DNA of 54,073 nt from Clostridia bacterium (GCA_017938795.1 JAGBAV010000133.1:1-54073); one strand, 5' to 3'; counted from the first letter of the stretch, positions 1 to 8,273 are shown. A program made the numbers and translations. Notes: generated from the letters alone by a model not told the origin.

Positions 1-904
1 CCGTCGGGCCGTAGAGGTTGACGTAGGTCACGTCCGGCAGCAGCCTGCGCAGCTTGTTGAGGTGCTTGATGGGCATGACCTCGCCGGAGAACATGATCGT
101 GCGCAGCTTGTCCGGGCAGCGGTATTCGATGGCGTTCATCGTCGTCAGGAAGCACAGCGCGCTGACGGCCCAGACGAGCACGGTACTGTTCTTCTCGCAG
201 ATGAAATCCATGAGCTTGGTCGGGTTGGTGAAATATGCGGTCGGGATGATCGCGACCTCCGCGCCGGTCATGATGCCGCTGTAGATATCCTTGACCGAGA
301 CGTCAAAGTCAAACGGCGCCTGATTGGCGAGCACATCCTTCTCCGTGATGCCGAAGATCTCTGTGAAACAGCCGATGAAGTCGATCACGCTGCGATGGCA
401 GACGACCACGCCCTTGGGCGTGCCGGTCGAGCCGGAGGTGAAATTGACATAGAGCGGGTCGACGTCCAGCATCTGCGCGCGGACGCGGGCAAGCGCGGCG
501 TCGTCCTGTGTATGCTCCAGCAGATCCTCGATGTAGAGGATCTCATACGGCACATCCATCGCCTCAAGCTGCGCGCCATGCGCATGGTCTGTGATGACGA
601 CGGGGCAGGCGAGGGTATCGAGGATCGCGCGGATGCGAACGGCGGGATGGCGCAGATTCAGCTGGGAATATGCGCAGCCGGCATATACCGCGCCGAGGAA
701 GCCGGCGGCCGTGGCGACGCCCTTATCCATATAGAAGCCCACGACGCTGCGCGGCGCGACGCGCGCGCAGAGCGCGCTGCCCACGGCGCGGGCGGCCTTT
801 GTGATCTGGCTGAAGGTCATCTCGCTCTGCGCGTCGGAGAAGGCGGTCTTCTCCGGCAGGCGGGCGGCTGTCGCCTCAAGATAATCAAGAATCAGCGTTT
901 TCAT
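1..904 (-). CDS. DltA-like D-alanine/amino-acid adenylating ligase (3' end outside window)
   Basis: This is an ANL-superfamily adenylation enzyme, expected to activate an amino acid (D-alanine in true DltA) with ATP and load it on a carrier protein. The visible 301 residues begin at an ATG preceded by AGGAG at 6 bases. The P-loop-like motif NFTSGSTGTPKGV sits near residues 151-163. The stretch NQAPFDFDVSVKDIY (about residue 189 on) resembles the DltA subgroup more than acyl-CoA synthetases. The last visible residues end in NLYGPT, the conserved adenylate-binding region. The C-terminal domain lies beyond base 1, and a DltC-like carrier could follow there. It lies downstream of an MBOAT gene and three SGNH genes on the same strand, which supports a surface acylation role. 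The substrate is inferred, not shown. Confidence 0.82.
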   Translation of the reverse strand, partial: MKTLILDYLEATAARLPEKTAFSDAQSEMTFSQITKAARAVGSALCARVAPRSVVGFYMDKGVATAAGFLGAVYAGCAYSQLNLRHPAVRIRAILDTLACPVVITDHAHGAQLEAMDVPYEILYIEDLLEHTQDDAALARVRAQMLDVDPLYVNFTSGSTGTPKGVVVCHRSVIDFIGCFTEIFGITEKDVLANQAPFDFDVSVKDIYSGIMTGAEVAIIPTAYFTNPTKLMDFICEKNSTVLVWAVSALCFLTTMNAIEYRCPDKLRTIMFSGEVMPIKHLNKLRRLLPDVTYVNLYGPT

Positions 905-914
905 ACTCTGCTCC

Positions 915-956
915 TGTAAAAAGCGGGCGGCGACCGTATCCGGCGCGCAGCCCGCA
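915..956 (-). terminator. Terminator-like hairpin in the leader of the DltA-like gene (possible attenuator)
   Basis: On the minus strand GCGGGC and GCCCGC arms (923-955) enclose a further imperfect stem closed by a GATA loop, and five T follow (918-922). It lies downstream of a good promoter and only 14 bases before the start codon. It may end transcription of the SGNH operon, or attenuate the ligase gene. Confidence 0.55.
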
Positions 957-971
957 GAATTGTCTGAGATT

Positions 972-1000
972 ATTATACCGTATCCCATCCGTTCCTTCAA
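972..1000 (-). promoter_or_regulatory. Sigma-A-like promoter of the DltA-like gene
   Basis: Minus-strand TTGAAG (995-1000), 17-base spacer, TATAAT (972-977). Transcription would begin near 965, about 60 bases before the ATG, so the ligase can be expressed separately from the SGNH genes. Confidence 0.65.
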
Positions 1001-1036
1001 GTGGGAGATCGGCCGTCGGGCGAATCAATCGCCGCG

Positions 1037-2392
1037 TCACATGGCTGTACCTTCCGCCGCATCCAGCGGCAGGTCATAGCGGAAGACCTCTGCTCTGCCC
1101 GGGGCGCGCCCGTAGACACGGATGCGGCTGCCCTTGCGCGGCGTATGCGCAGCGGGATCGAAGCTGAAATCCGGATTCTTGCCGAAGCTGCGCAGCGTGG
1201 TCTCCTCCCCATCCGGATGGACGAGGGCGAAGCTGTACTCGGGCTGCACGCTTGCGCCGCGGTTGCTGTCTGCGTGCAGGGCGATCTGCCCGCCGCGCTG
1301 CTCCATCGTCGCCCACACGTTGGTCATGAAGCGGATGGACTCAAGGTAGGCATAGCGGTTGCGGCTGAAGTGGCCGCTGACGTCCTGCCCGGCGTCCGCC
1401 TCGGCCAGCACGCGGCCCACGGCGGCGCTGAGGATATCCGCGCCCTCGCCGGTCATGTGGTGGTAGTCGTGGTAATAGGCGTTCAGGTCGGGCAGCAGGC
1501 TTTCCTTTGCGTAGAGCATGTTGTAGCAGGGGATCCCCGCCTCGGCGAAAAAGGCCTGCGCGCTGTCCAGATAGGTCAGCCGCTCCGCCTCGCGCAGCAC
1601 GGTGGCGGTCATCTCCGGCGCGATGACAACGCGCAGCCGCACGCCATGCGCATGGCACAGGTCGCGGTAGCGCAGCAGCCATTCTTTGGTGCGGGGCATG
1701 ACCTCGTAGTACATGCCGGTGTCGCGGCGGATGAACCAATCCTGTGCGTCCTCAGCGTCAACCGGCTCCGCGCCGACGATGCGCAGATGACCGTTGTCAT
1801 AGGCGTATTCGCCCGTCCATTCGCGCAGGATATCAGCGGATGCATCCTCGTGATCAAAGCGCAGGCGCAGGCTCTTGCGCACGTCCTGCGCATCCCGATG
1901 CCCGAAGCTGTTCATCATCAGCAGGCGCTCGGCGTACATGCCGTCCTCCTGCGCGGTGTCATACCAGTAGCGCAGGCGGTTGAGCGGGTCGCTGAGGAAG
2001 GGGGCGAGCTTCATCTGGGTCATCGGGTCTTCCTTCGTGGTGTCAAAGGAGCCGCTCTCCAGCACCAGCACGATCTCCTCCGGCTGAGAGTGGCGCAGGA
2101 GCTCTTTGGTGAGCGCGATGGCGCCGGGCGGCATCAGGCCCGTGACAGCGGCGGTGAAGGTGCTTCTGCCCGTGGCCTTGCCGATGATCGTCGGGTTCAT
2201 ATGATAGAGCGCCATGGATGAGCCGACGATCACCGTCTGCGCCTTCTGCTCCTTCAGATCGTGCATCATCATCGCCGCGACGCTGTCCGTCTGCGTGAGG
2301 AAGGTGTTGCCAAAGAGCAGCAGGGGCAGCAGACCGAGCAGGAAGAGCGCGAGGAGCAGGAGCTTCTTCATCTGTGTTTTGATCCTTAACAA
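1037..2392 (-). CDS. SGNH/DltD-like membrane-anchored protein, copy 1
   Basis: A 451-residue protein with an N-terminal membrane anchor (about residues 9-27) and an extracytoplasmic SGNH-hydrolase-like domain. The nucleophile motif VGSS lies at 56-59 and the Asp-x-x-His pair at D309/H312, so the Ser-Asp-His set of this superfamily is present. A beta-rich C-terminal region of about 100 residues follows, shared with the two paralogs upstream. The start is TTG at 2390-2392 with GGAGG 8 bases away; an in-frame ATG at 2371 has a poorer ribosome binding site. It is last of three tandem copies, 29 bases after copy 2. By analogy with DltD/AlgJ it should act with the MBOAT acyltransferase in transferring acyl or alanyl groups onto surface polymers. 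The exact acceptor is unknown. Confidence 0.78.
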   Translation of the reverse strand: MLRIKTQMKKLLLLALFLLGLLPLLLFGNTFLTQTDSVAAMMMHDLKEQKAQTVIVGSSMALYHMNPTIIGKATGRSTFTAAVTGLMPPGAIALTKELLRHSQPEEIVLVLESGSFDTTKEDPMTQMKLAPFLSDPLNRLRYWYDTAQEDGMYAERLLMMNSFGHRDAQDVRKSLRLRFDHEDASADILREWTGEYAYDNGHLRIVGAEPVDAEDAQDWFIRRDTGMYYEVMPRTKEWLLRYRDLCHAHGVRLRVVIAPEMTATVLREAERLTYLDSAQAFFAEAGIPCYNMLYAKESLLPDLNAYYHDYHHMTGEGADILSAAVGRVLAEADAGQDVSGHFSRNRYAYLESIRFMTNVWATMEQRGGQIALHADSNRGASVQPEYSFALVHPDGEETTLRSFGKNPDFSFDPAAHTPRKGSRIRVYGRAPGRAEVFRYDLPLDAAEGTAM

Positions 2393-2421
2393 GGGTGTTT
2401 CCTCCGCATGACGGGTGTTGA

Positions 2422-3738
2422 TTACTGCGCCGGGATTTCGTACCAGAGCTCGTCGCTGCCGCCCTGCACGCGCCCATAGATGCGCAACGTGCCGCCGGCA
2501 AGCACGGAAGCGCTGCAGGCAAAGACGGGATCGGCGTCATAGGGGCGCAGCTCTGTCTCGCTGCCGTCGTCATGGCGCAGCACATAGCGGTACTCCGGCA
2601 CGACATTCAGGCCGCGGTTGCAGTCCGCCGTGAGGGTGACGCCGTCGTCGCTGTCCTCGCGGGTGAACCAGACGTTGGTAATGAAGTCGATGGCGTTCTG
2701 GTACTGCCAGCTGTTGGTGTAGAACCAGCCGCTCACATCCTCGCCGGCGATATGCGCGTTGATCAGCCGGGCGAAGGAGGTGCTGAGGATATCCGCGCCC
2801 TCGCCGACCATGTGGTACAGATCGTAGTAGAGGTGGTCAAGGCGGGGAAGGAAGTCCTCCTTCGCGTACATGAGGTTGTAGAAAGGGATGCCGCTCTCGG
2901 CGAAGAACCTCGCCGCGCTGTCCAGATACGGCAGGAAGCCCGGCTCCGCCAGCGCATGGATGGTCAGCGCGGGCAGGGCGACGACGATCAGCTCCGATCC
3001 GTTCGCCTCGCACAGGGCCTTGTACTCCAGCAGCTTCTCCTTCGTATAGTCGAAGATCTCGTAGTAGTAGCCCGTCTCCTCGCGGATGAAGGTCTCGCGC
3101 AGCTCGCGCTCGATGGAGGCCATTCTGTTGTGCCGCAGGAAGCCATCCTTGTATTCGTAGTCGCCGTTCCACTCCGCCTCGAGCTCGGCGAAGTAGGCCT
3201 CGGGATCAAGGCGCAGGCGGACGGCCTTGGTCAGGTCATCCATGCCGGAGAGGCCGAAGGTATTGAACAGCAGAATGCGCTCGGCATACTTGCCGTCCAT
3301 GGCGGCGACGTCGGCGATGTAGCGCGCGCGGTCGATGGGGCTGCTGAGCAGGGGGAGCAGCTTCATCTGCGTCTGGATATCCTCCTTCACGGTGTTGAAG
3401 GTGTAGGATTCCACGACGAGCACGGTGTACTTCGGGCTGTTGGTGCGGTAGAGCTCGCGGGTGAGCGGGATCGCGCCGGCGGGCGAGAGATTGGTGATCG
3501 TCACGTCAAACGCCTGCAGCCCGGTTTCGCCGGTGATGATTTCCGGGTTGAGATGGCGCTGGACGATGGAGGAGCCCACGAGCGCCAGCTCGATATCGCT
3601 GCGCTCGCGCATGTCCTTCATCGTCCTGTAGGCAACGGCGTCCGTCTGCACGAGGAAGGTATTGCCAAGGAAGACAAGGACATAGATCCCGGCGAGGAAA
3701 ATCGCCAGCAGGGCGATCTTGGTAATCAGTCGTTTCAA
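2422..3738 (-). CDS. SGNH/DltD-like membrane-anchored protein, copy 2
   Basis: A 438-residue paralog of its two neighbours. It has an N-terminal anchor (about residues 5-24), the VGSS nucleophile motif at 54-57, and an Asp-x-x-His dyad at D306/H309 in a stretch ending MVGEGADILS that is nearly identical in copy 1. The C-terminal beta-rich region contains the shared NRGLNVVPEYRY-type segment. The start is TTG at 3736-3738 with AGGAGG about 8-9 bases upstream; no in-frame ATG fits better. It lies 20 bases after copy 3 and 29 bases before copy 1, so one transcript is likely. All catalytic positions are kept, so it is probably an active esterase or transferase. Whether the copies differ in donor or acceptor cannot be read from sequence. 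Confidence 0.78.
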   Translation of the reverse strand: MKRLITKIALLAIFLAGIYVLVFLGNTFLVQTDAVAYRTMKDMRERSDIELALVGSSIVQRHLNPEIITGETGLQAFDVTITNLSPAGAIPLTRELYRTNSPKYTVLVVESYTFNTVKEDIQTQMKLLPLLSSPIDRARYIADVAAMDGKYAERILLFNTFGLSGMDDLTKAVRLRLDPEAYFAELEAEWNGDYEYKDGFLRHNRMASIERELRETFIREETGYYYEIFDYTKEKLLEYKALCEANGSELIVVALPALTIHALAEPGFLPYLDSAARFFAESGIPFYNLMYAKEDFLPRLDHLYYDLYHMVGEGADILSTSFARLINAHIAGEDVSGWFYTNSWQYQNAIDFITNVWFTREDSDDGVTLTADCNRGLNVVPEYRYVLRHDDGSETELRPYDADPVFACSASVLAGGTLRIYGRVQGGSDELWYEIPAQ

Positions 3739-3758
3739 AAGGCAGCGCCTCCTGCGGA

Positions 3759-5096
3759 TCAGTCGGATTCCTCCGGGGGGAGGACGGTGGTGTCGGTGAA
3801 TACGGCGGAGCTGATGTCCCCGGCGCAGCGCGCATACACGCGCACACTGCCGCGGTCAAGCGCCGCCTGCGGGACGGTGAAGACGGGATCCCCGCTGTAG
3901 TCGCGCAGCGTCTCCTCGCTGCCGTCTGCCAGCAGCAGGGCATAGCGGTATTCAGGTATGACGGTTGCGCCGCGGTTGCAGTCCGCGGTGAGCTGCCAGC
4001 CGCCCTGCACTGCTTCGGCATGCGCCCAGACATTGGTGATGTAGTCGATCGCCTGCAGGTAGTGCCAGCTGTTGTAGTGGAACAGGGGGCTGATATCCTC
4101 CCCGGCAGTCAGCATATTGAAGGCCTTCGCGAAGGCGGCGCTCATGATATCCGCGCCGTCGCCGTGCAGGTGATGCGGGTCGACGTACATGTCGTCCAGA
4201 TTGGGCATGAGCTCCGGCTTGGCGTAGAGCATGTTGATGCAGGGGATCTCGTTCTCCCTGAGGAAGCGGCATGCGCTCTCCACATAAGGCAGATAGCAGG
4301 GGTCAAAGAGCGTATTCGCGCTCAGCGTGGGGGAGACGGCGACCAGCAGCTTCGCGCCGTGCGCCTCGCACAGCGCCCTGAAATCAAGCAGCCGCTGCCT
4401 GGAATAATCGAAGAGATCGTAGTAGTAGCCCGTCTCAAAGCGCTCCATGCCGTCGGCGAGCGCGCGGCCGATCATCGGCTCCTCCAGACGGACATAGCCG
4501 TCGATATAGCGCATGGTGCCGTCCAGCTCCGTCTCGGCCGCGGCGAGCGCGGCGCGCCAGTCGCTGCGCAGGCGGACGGACTTCATCACGTCATCCATGG
4601 AGGAGAAGCCGAAGCCGTTCATCAGCAGCAGGCGGTCGATATACTGCCCGTCCTGCGTGGCGGTGTCCCAGTAATAGCGCGCTCTGCGCAGCGGGCTCTT
4701 CAGCAGCGGCGCGAGCTTCATCTGGGTCTGCGGGTCTTCCATGGTCATGTCGAAGGTATAGGCCTCCACGACCAGCACGACCCACTCCGGGCTGTTTGTC
4801 TCAAAGAGCTGCTCTGTGAGCGCGATGGCGCCGGGCAGGCGCAGATTGGTGATGGTCGCGCAGAAGGTATTGAGCCCCGTCGCCTCGGTGATGATCTCCG
4901 GATTGAAGTGGAACTGCGCAACGGAGGAGCCGACGATGGCCATCTCAATATCGCTGCGCTCGCCCATGTCGGCGACGGTGGCATAGGCGAAGGTATCCAG
5001 CTGGGTGAGATAGGTATTGCCAAGAAGGATGAGCGCGGGCAGCAGCAGGGCGAAAAGCGCCGCCGCCGCGATGCGCCGCAGAAGGTGCTGATTCAA
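3759..5096 (-). CDS. SGNH/DltD-like membrane-anchored protein, copy 3
   Basis: A 445-residue paralog, first of the three SGNH genes after the MBOAT gene (16-base gap). It carries an N-terminal membrane anchor (about residues 8-26), VGSS at 55-58 and the Asp-x-x-His pair D306/H309 (VDPHHLHGDGADIMS). The C-terminal beta-rich region again has an NRGATVIPEYRY-type segment. The start is TTG at 5094-5096 with GGAGG 8 bases away. The conserved GNTYLTQ/GNTFLxQTD segment after the anchor is common to all three copies and seems a family hallmark. The likely role is transfer or hydrolysis of an acyl group at the outer face of the membrane together with the MBOAT protein; this is inferred from family and context. 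Confidence 0.78.
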   Translation of the reverse strand: MNQHLLRRIAAAALFALLLPALILLGNTYLTQLDTFAYATVADMGERSDIEMAIVGSSVAQFHFNPEIITEATGLNTFCATITNLRLPGAIALTEQLFETNSPEWVVLVVEAYTFDMTMEDPQTQMKLAPLLKSPLRRARYYWDTATQDGQYIDRLLLMNGFGFSSMDDVMKSVRLRSDWRAALAAAETELDGTMRYIDGYVRLEEPMIGRALADGMERFETGYYYDLFDYSRQRLLDFRALCEAHGAKLLVAVSPTLSANTLFDPCYLPYVESACRFLRENEIPCINMLYAKPELMPNLDDMYVDPHHLHGDGADIMSAAFAKAFNMLTAGEDISPLFHYNSWHYLQAIDYITNVWAHAEAVQGGWQLTADCNRGATVIPEYRYALLLADGSEETLRDYSGDPVFTVPQAALDRGSVRVYARCAGDISSAVFTDTTVLPPEESD

Positions 5097-5112
5097 CGCT
5101 GATCCCTCCGCA

Positions 5113-6708
5113 TCAGAAGACAGCGTACATGAAGCTGCCGGTGCCGGCGGAATTGCCCACGAAGGTCGCCAGGATCAGCAGAATGAACGCATAGAGGAGG
5201 ATCCAGCGCAGCACAAGCGGACGGGAGAGAACCCATTCGCGCACCTTTGCGCCGCGCTCCTGCGCGATGGAGACCGCCAGCAGGATGAGCGTGGCGAGGG
5301 CGAGCACGCCGTAATCGCGCGTGGTCAGGCCCAGCTGCGCCATGAGCGCGCTGTCGGCGAGCTGCGCGGCGTTGAAGCCGGTGAACGTGCGCCAGAGCAT
5401 GGCGAAGGCGTCCTGCCAGTGCACGGCACGGTCAAAGTACCAGCCGATGTTGACGATGATGAACGTACGCAGCATGCGGAAGAAATAGAAGCGGCGGGAT
5501 TTCACCAGCTGCGGATGCGCCTCGCCGAACCGCTTATAGCGCGGCTCCATCAGCGCGCTGAAGGCGAGGATCAGGCCGTTGTACAGGCCCCAGAGGACGT
5601 AATTCATCTGTGCGCCGTGCCAGATGCCGACGAGGAAGAACACGAGGATATTGCCCAGCGCAGCAGGCAGCGCGCGGGAGAAGTCCGTACCAAAGCGCGC
5701 CTTCGCCGCCTTCGAGAGGCGGGAGACCGGCTTGGTCAGCGCGAAGGGATAGAACACATAGTCGCGCATCCAGCTGCCGAGGCTGATATGCCAGCGGCGC
5801 CAGAAGTCGCCCAGCGAGACGGCGAAATACGGGCGCTTGAAGTTGGGCGCGAGGCGGATGCCGAAGAGCTCCGCGATACCGGCGACGAGGTCGATGCCGC
5901 CGGAGAAGTCGCAATACTGCTGCAGGGAATAGAAGAGCACAGCCAGCACGATCACCGCGCCGCCGTACGGCTCCTGATTGCCGAAGACCTCCGCCACGAG
6001 CGGCAGCGCGCGGTCGGCAATGACCTTCTTCTTGAAGTAGCCCCAGAGCATCAGCAGCAGGCCGCGCTCGATCCCGTCGATGTCGAAACGATGAGGCTGG
6101 GCAAGCTGGGGATTGAGCTGATCATAGCGGCCGATCGGGCCCTGAATCAGCTGCGGGAAGAAGGAGACGAACAGCGCAAAGCGCGCAGGATTCTTCTCCG
6201 GCGCGTACTTGCCGTTGTAGACGTCGATCAGGTAGCCCATCGACTGGAAGGTGTAGAAGGAGATGCCCAGAGGCAGGAGCAGATTGAGCGCGGGCGCGGC
6301 TTTGGCGCTGCCAGTCAGCGCGCCGGCGACGGAGGCAAACAGCCCGAGCGCGGGATTGAGATACTTGAGCACGCCCAGAATGCCGAAATTGAGCACCAGA
6401 ACGCCGAAGAACCAGCGGCGCTGGCGGGAGCGGGTCTGCGCCTTGAGCTGCTTCTTCCCCTCGGCGGTCAGCTCGGCCTTCTTCTCCTTGAGCAGGGCCT
6501 TGCCGTCCTCGCCGATGCGCGCGATCCGCAGCGCGGCGGCCCATGTGGTGAGCGTGGTCAGGAGGATGAAGGGGAGCGCAGTCAGCCCGTGATAAGCATA
6601 GAAGCCATAGCTCACCGCCAGCAGAATGAGCCAGCGCAGGCGCAGCGGGCAAAGATAATACAGCCCGGCGCAGCCGATGGCATAGACGATCATCAGATTC
6701 AGCGACAT
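5113..6708 (-). CDS. MBOAT-family O-acyltransferase (DltB/AlgI type)
   Basis: A 531-residue polytopic membrane protein of the MBOAT family, which moves acyl or alanyl groups across the membrane onto an extracellular acceptor. The family's conserved histidine is in the GIWHGA motif (H364), followed by the typical VLWGLYNGL helix. GISFYTFQSMGYLIDVY and LIQGPIGRYDQL are further MBOAT/AlgI-type landmarks. The length matches AlgI-like members and is longer than classical DltB (about 400 residues). It heads the run MBOAT, three SGNH proteins, adenylating ligase. The ATG at 6708 has only a weak upstream AGG, so translation initiation may be inefficient. I see no clear promoter in the 184 bases upstream. 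Confidence 0.88.
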   Translation of the reverse strand: MSLNLMIVYAIGCAGLYYLCPLRLRWLILLAVSYGFYAYHGLTALPFILLTTLTTWAAALRIARIGEDGKALLKEKKAELTAEGKKQLKAQTRSRQRRWFFGVLVLNFGILGVLKYLNPALGLFASVAGALTGSAKAAPALNLLLPLGISFYTFQSMGYLIDVYNGKYAPEKNPARFALFVSFFPQLIQGPIGRYDQLNPQLAQPHRFDIDGIERGLLLMLWGYFKKKVIADRALPLVAEVFGNQEPYGGAVIVLAVLFYSLQQYCDFSGGIDLVAGIAELFGIRLAPNFKRPYFAVSLGDFWRRWHISLGSWMRDYVFYPFALTKPVSRLSKAAKARFGTDFSRALPAALGNILVFFLVGIWHGAQMNYVLWGLYNGLILAFSALMEPRYKRFGEAHPQLVKSRRFYFFRMLRTFIIVNIGWYFDRAVHWQDAFAMLWRTFTGFNAAQLADSALMAQLGLTTRDYGVLALATLILLAVSIAQERGAKVREWVLSRPLVLRWILLYAFILLILATFVGNSAGTGSFMYAVF

Positions 6709-6842
6709 AATATGATACCTGCCTCTTTATATAAAGGATCCTTTGGTGCATACATAACCAAATTAAACGATATCATGCGGCCCTGCCTTTGTCAAGCAGA
6801 ATGGAAGGAAAATGCAATGAGGAGCCGCTTGGTCTGCAGGAC

Positions 6843-6875
6843 ATAAAAACGCCGCCGGGAATTTCCCGGCGGCGT
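6843..6875 (-). terminator. Rho-independent terminator of the NifX-like operon
   Basis: A perfect inverted repeat (ACGCCGCCGGGAA / TTCCCGGCGGCGT, 6849-6875) followed on the minus strand by five T. It starts 18 bases after the stop of the gene at 6893. Confidence 0.9.
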
Positions 6876-6892
6876 GCGTATCCGATTCCTGA

Positions 6893-7309
6893 TCAGCCGT
6901 GGCAGTGGCAGTCGTGGCCATGCTCATGGTCGTGACCGCAGCCGTGTTCGCCGCAGGCGTGGTCATGATCGTGGTCATGATGATTGCAGTTGGCGGCGGC
7001 ATTCTGTGGGAGCCTGCCGGCCAGCAGGAGGGCGACGGCCTCGTCTGCACTGCCGCTGACGCCGGCGTAGAGCGTGATATCCGCCTGATCCAGCGCGATC
7101 TGCGCGCCCATGCCGATGCCGCCGCAGATGAGCGTGTCCGCGCCGATATCGGCGAGCAGGCCCGCCAGCGCGCCGTGGCCGCTGCCGTTGGTGTCGACGA
7201 CCTCGGCGCTCACGAGCCTGCCGTCCTCGATGGTGTAGACCTTGAACTGGGCGGTATGCCCGAAGTGCTGGAAGATATTGCCGTTTTCATAAGTGACTGC
7301 GATTTTCAT
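6893..7309 (-). CDS. NifX/NifB-type dinitrogenase cofactor-domain protein with His-rich tail
   Basis: A 138-residue protein of the dinitrogenase iron-molybdenum cofactor biosynthesis fold. The N-terminal 105 residues (MKIAVTYENGNIFQHFGHT start, ICGGIGMGAQ around the middle) match the small stand-alone NifX-like proteins common in anaerobes without nitrogenase. The last 30 or so residues are almost all His, Asp, Gly and Cys, ending in HDCHCHG, a likely metal-binding tail. The ATG has AAGGAG at 7 bases. It is 19 bases downstream of the CofE-like gene, so the two share a transcript that ends at the terminator just below. No nif genes are in the window. A metal-carrier or Fe-S role is plausible but not shown. 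Confidence 0.85.
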   Translation of the reverse strand: MKIAVTYENGNIFQHFGHTAQFKVYTIEDGRLVSAEVVDTNGSGHGALAGLLADIGADTLICGGIGMGAQIALDQADITLYAGVSGSADEAVALLLAGRLPQNAAANCNHHDHDHDHACGEHGCGHDHEHGHDCHCHG

Positions 7310-7328
7310 ATGCTTGCTCCTTTATGCG

Positions 7329-8066
7329 TTATAGCGGACGGATGAGGATGAATGGGGTGAGCTCGTCGCCCTGACCGGACGGGTTGTCTGCCATGGCGTC
7401 CTGAATCTGCTCGTCGGTCAGCGGGAAGTTCGTACCCTTGCCCAGCTGGTTCTGGTCAAAGTCGTTGGCGTCCATGATGACGGTCGGCACGCCGGTGGCG
7501 GCCTCAAGCGCGTCGCACAGCTCGACCGGATGCTCCGGATTGATGACGCCCATGGTGTGATAGACCTCGAACGAGGAATCCGGGTAGAAGCCGTCGATGC
7601 CCGCGACGTCGTGGCCGCAGATCTTATAGAACAGGCCGCGGATGCCGAACGGGCGCGTCACAGCGGAGACGGCGGCGGCGAAGAGCACGCGCGGCAGGCC
7701 GCAGATCTCGATGGTGAGCTGCATCTTGTAGGGCTGGTGCATGCCGATGCCGGTGGAGTTATGCCCGGCGAAGGGAGCCAGCGTGCGCGCCCAGAAGCCC
7801 GGGTGCGTATCCTCGAGGGTGCGGACGTTGCCGGTGCACATGCCCATGACCTTCGCTGTGAAGGACAGGCAGTCGCCCGGCTGATACAGCGGCAGGATAT
7901 AGCGGCGAACGAGCTCCGCCTGATCCTCCCTCGGCTGGACGAAGTGCGTCTTCACGGCGTAGCGCAGATAGCGGCGGCCGTCTCTGCCGGTGAGCACGCC
8001 GCGGTCGTAATAGACAACGCCATCCTTTTCGCGGCGCGCGGATTCGATATTCTTAGAAGCGCCCAT
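7329..8066 (-). CDS. CofE-like (coenzyme F420-0:L-glutamate ligase family) protein
   Basis: A 245-residue protein resembling the F420-0:gamma-glutamyl ligase family, whose archetype CofE adds glutamates to F420-0 using GTP. Landmarks are YILPLYQPGDCLSFTAKVM near the N-terminus, the HNSTGIG segment, and PTVIMDANDFDQNQLGK near the C-terminus, where acidic metal ligands lie in the family. The ATG is preceded by AAGGAGG at 7 bases. It is the first gene of a two-gene operon with the NifX-like protein and has a strong promoter. Most Clostridia are not known to make F420, so the true substrate is uncertain; it may ligate glutamate to something else. The family assignment is by recognisable segments, not by alignment. 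Confidence 0.75.
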   Translation of the reverse strand: MGASKNIESARREKDGVVYYDRGVLTGRDGRRYLRYAVKTHFVQPREDQAELVRRYILPLYQPGDCLSFTAKVMGMCTGNVRTLEDTHPGFWARTLAPFAGHNSTGIGMHQPYKMQLTIEICGLPRVLFAAAVSAVTRPFGIRGLFYKICGHDVAGIDGFYPDSSFEVYHTMGVINPEHPVELCDALEAATGVPTVIMDANDFDQNQLGKGTNFPLTDEQIQDAMADNPSGQGDELTPFILIRPL

Positions 8067-8139
8067 GTGTATGCCTCCTTATCATGCCTGATGACAGAAT
8101 GCCCCGCAGGCATGCAAATGATGTGCAGTGTTCCGTTTC

Positions 8140-8168
8140 ATTTTACATCAGCGGCGGGAGAATGTCAA
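8140..8168 (-). promoter_or_regulatory. Promoter of the CofE-like/NifX-like operon
   Basis: Minus-strand TTGACA (8163-8168), exact 17-base spacer, TAAAAT (8140-8145). It is divergent from the pullulanase promoter about 50 bases away. Confidence 0.8.
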
Positions 8169-8218
8169 ATTTCCTCGCATGCATTCTGGGAATACGTTCA
8201 TTATATTGGGAAACCTTC

Positions 8219-8247
8219 TTGACGAAATCCTTTGCAGCGCATATACT
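8219..8247 (+). promoter_or_regulatory. Promoter of the pullulanase gene
   Basis: TTGACG (8219-8224), 17-base spacer, TATACT (8242-8247). The start site near 8254 leaves a leader of about 60 bases, so the coding start must be downstream at 8316 and not at an in-frame ATG inside the promoter region. Confidence 0.8.
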
Positions 8248-8256
8248 TGATCATGT

Positions 8257-8273
8257 CGAAACTTTACGAAACG
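8257..8273 (+). repeat. Direct repeat CGAAAC-N5-CGAAAC just after the pullulanase start site
   Basis: Two copies of CGAAAC at 8257-8262 and 8268-8273, one helical turn apart, immediately downstream of the predicted transcription start. This is a plausible operator position; no regulator is identified. Confidence 0.35.
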
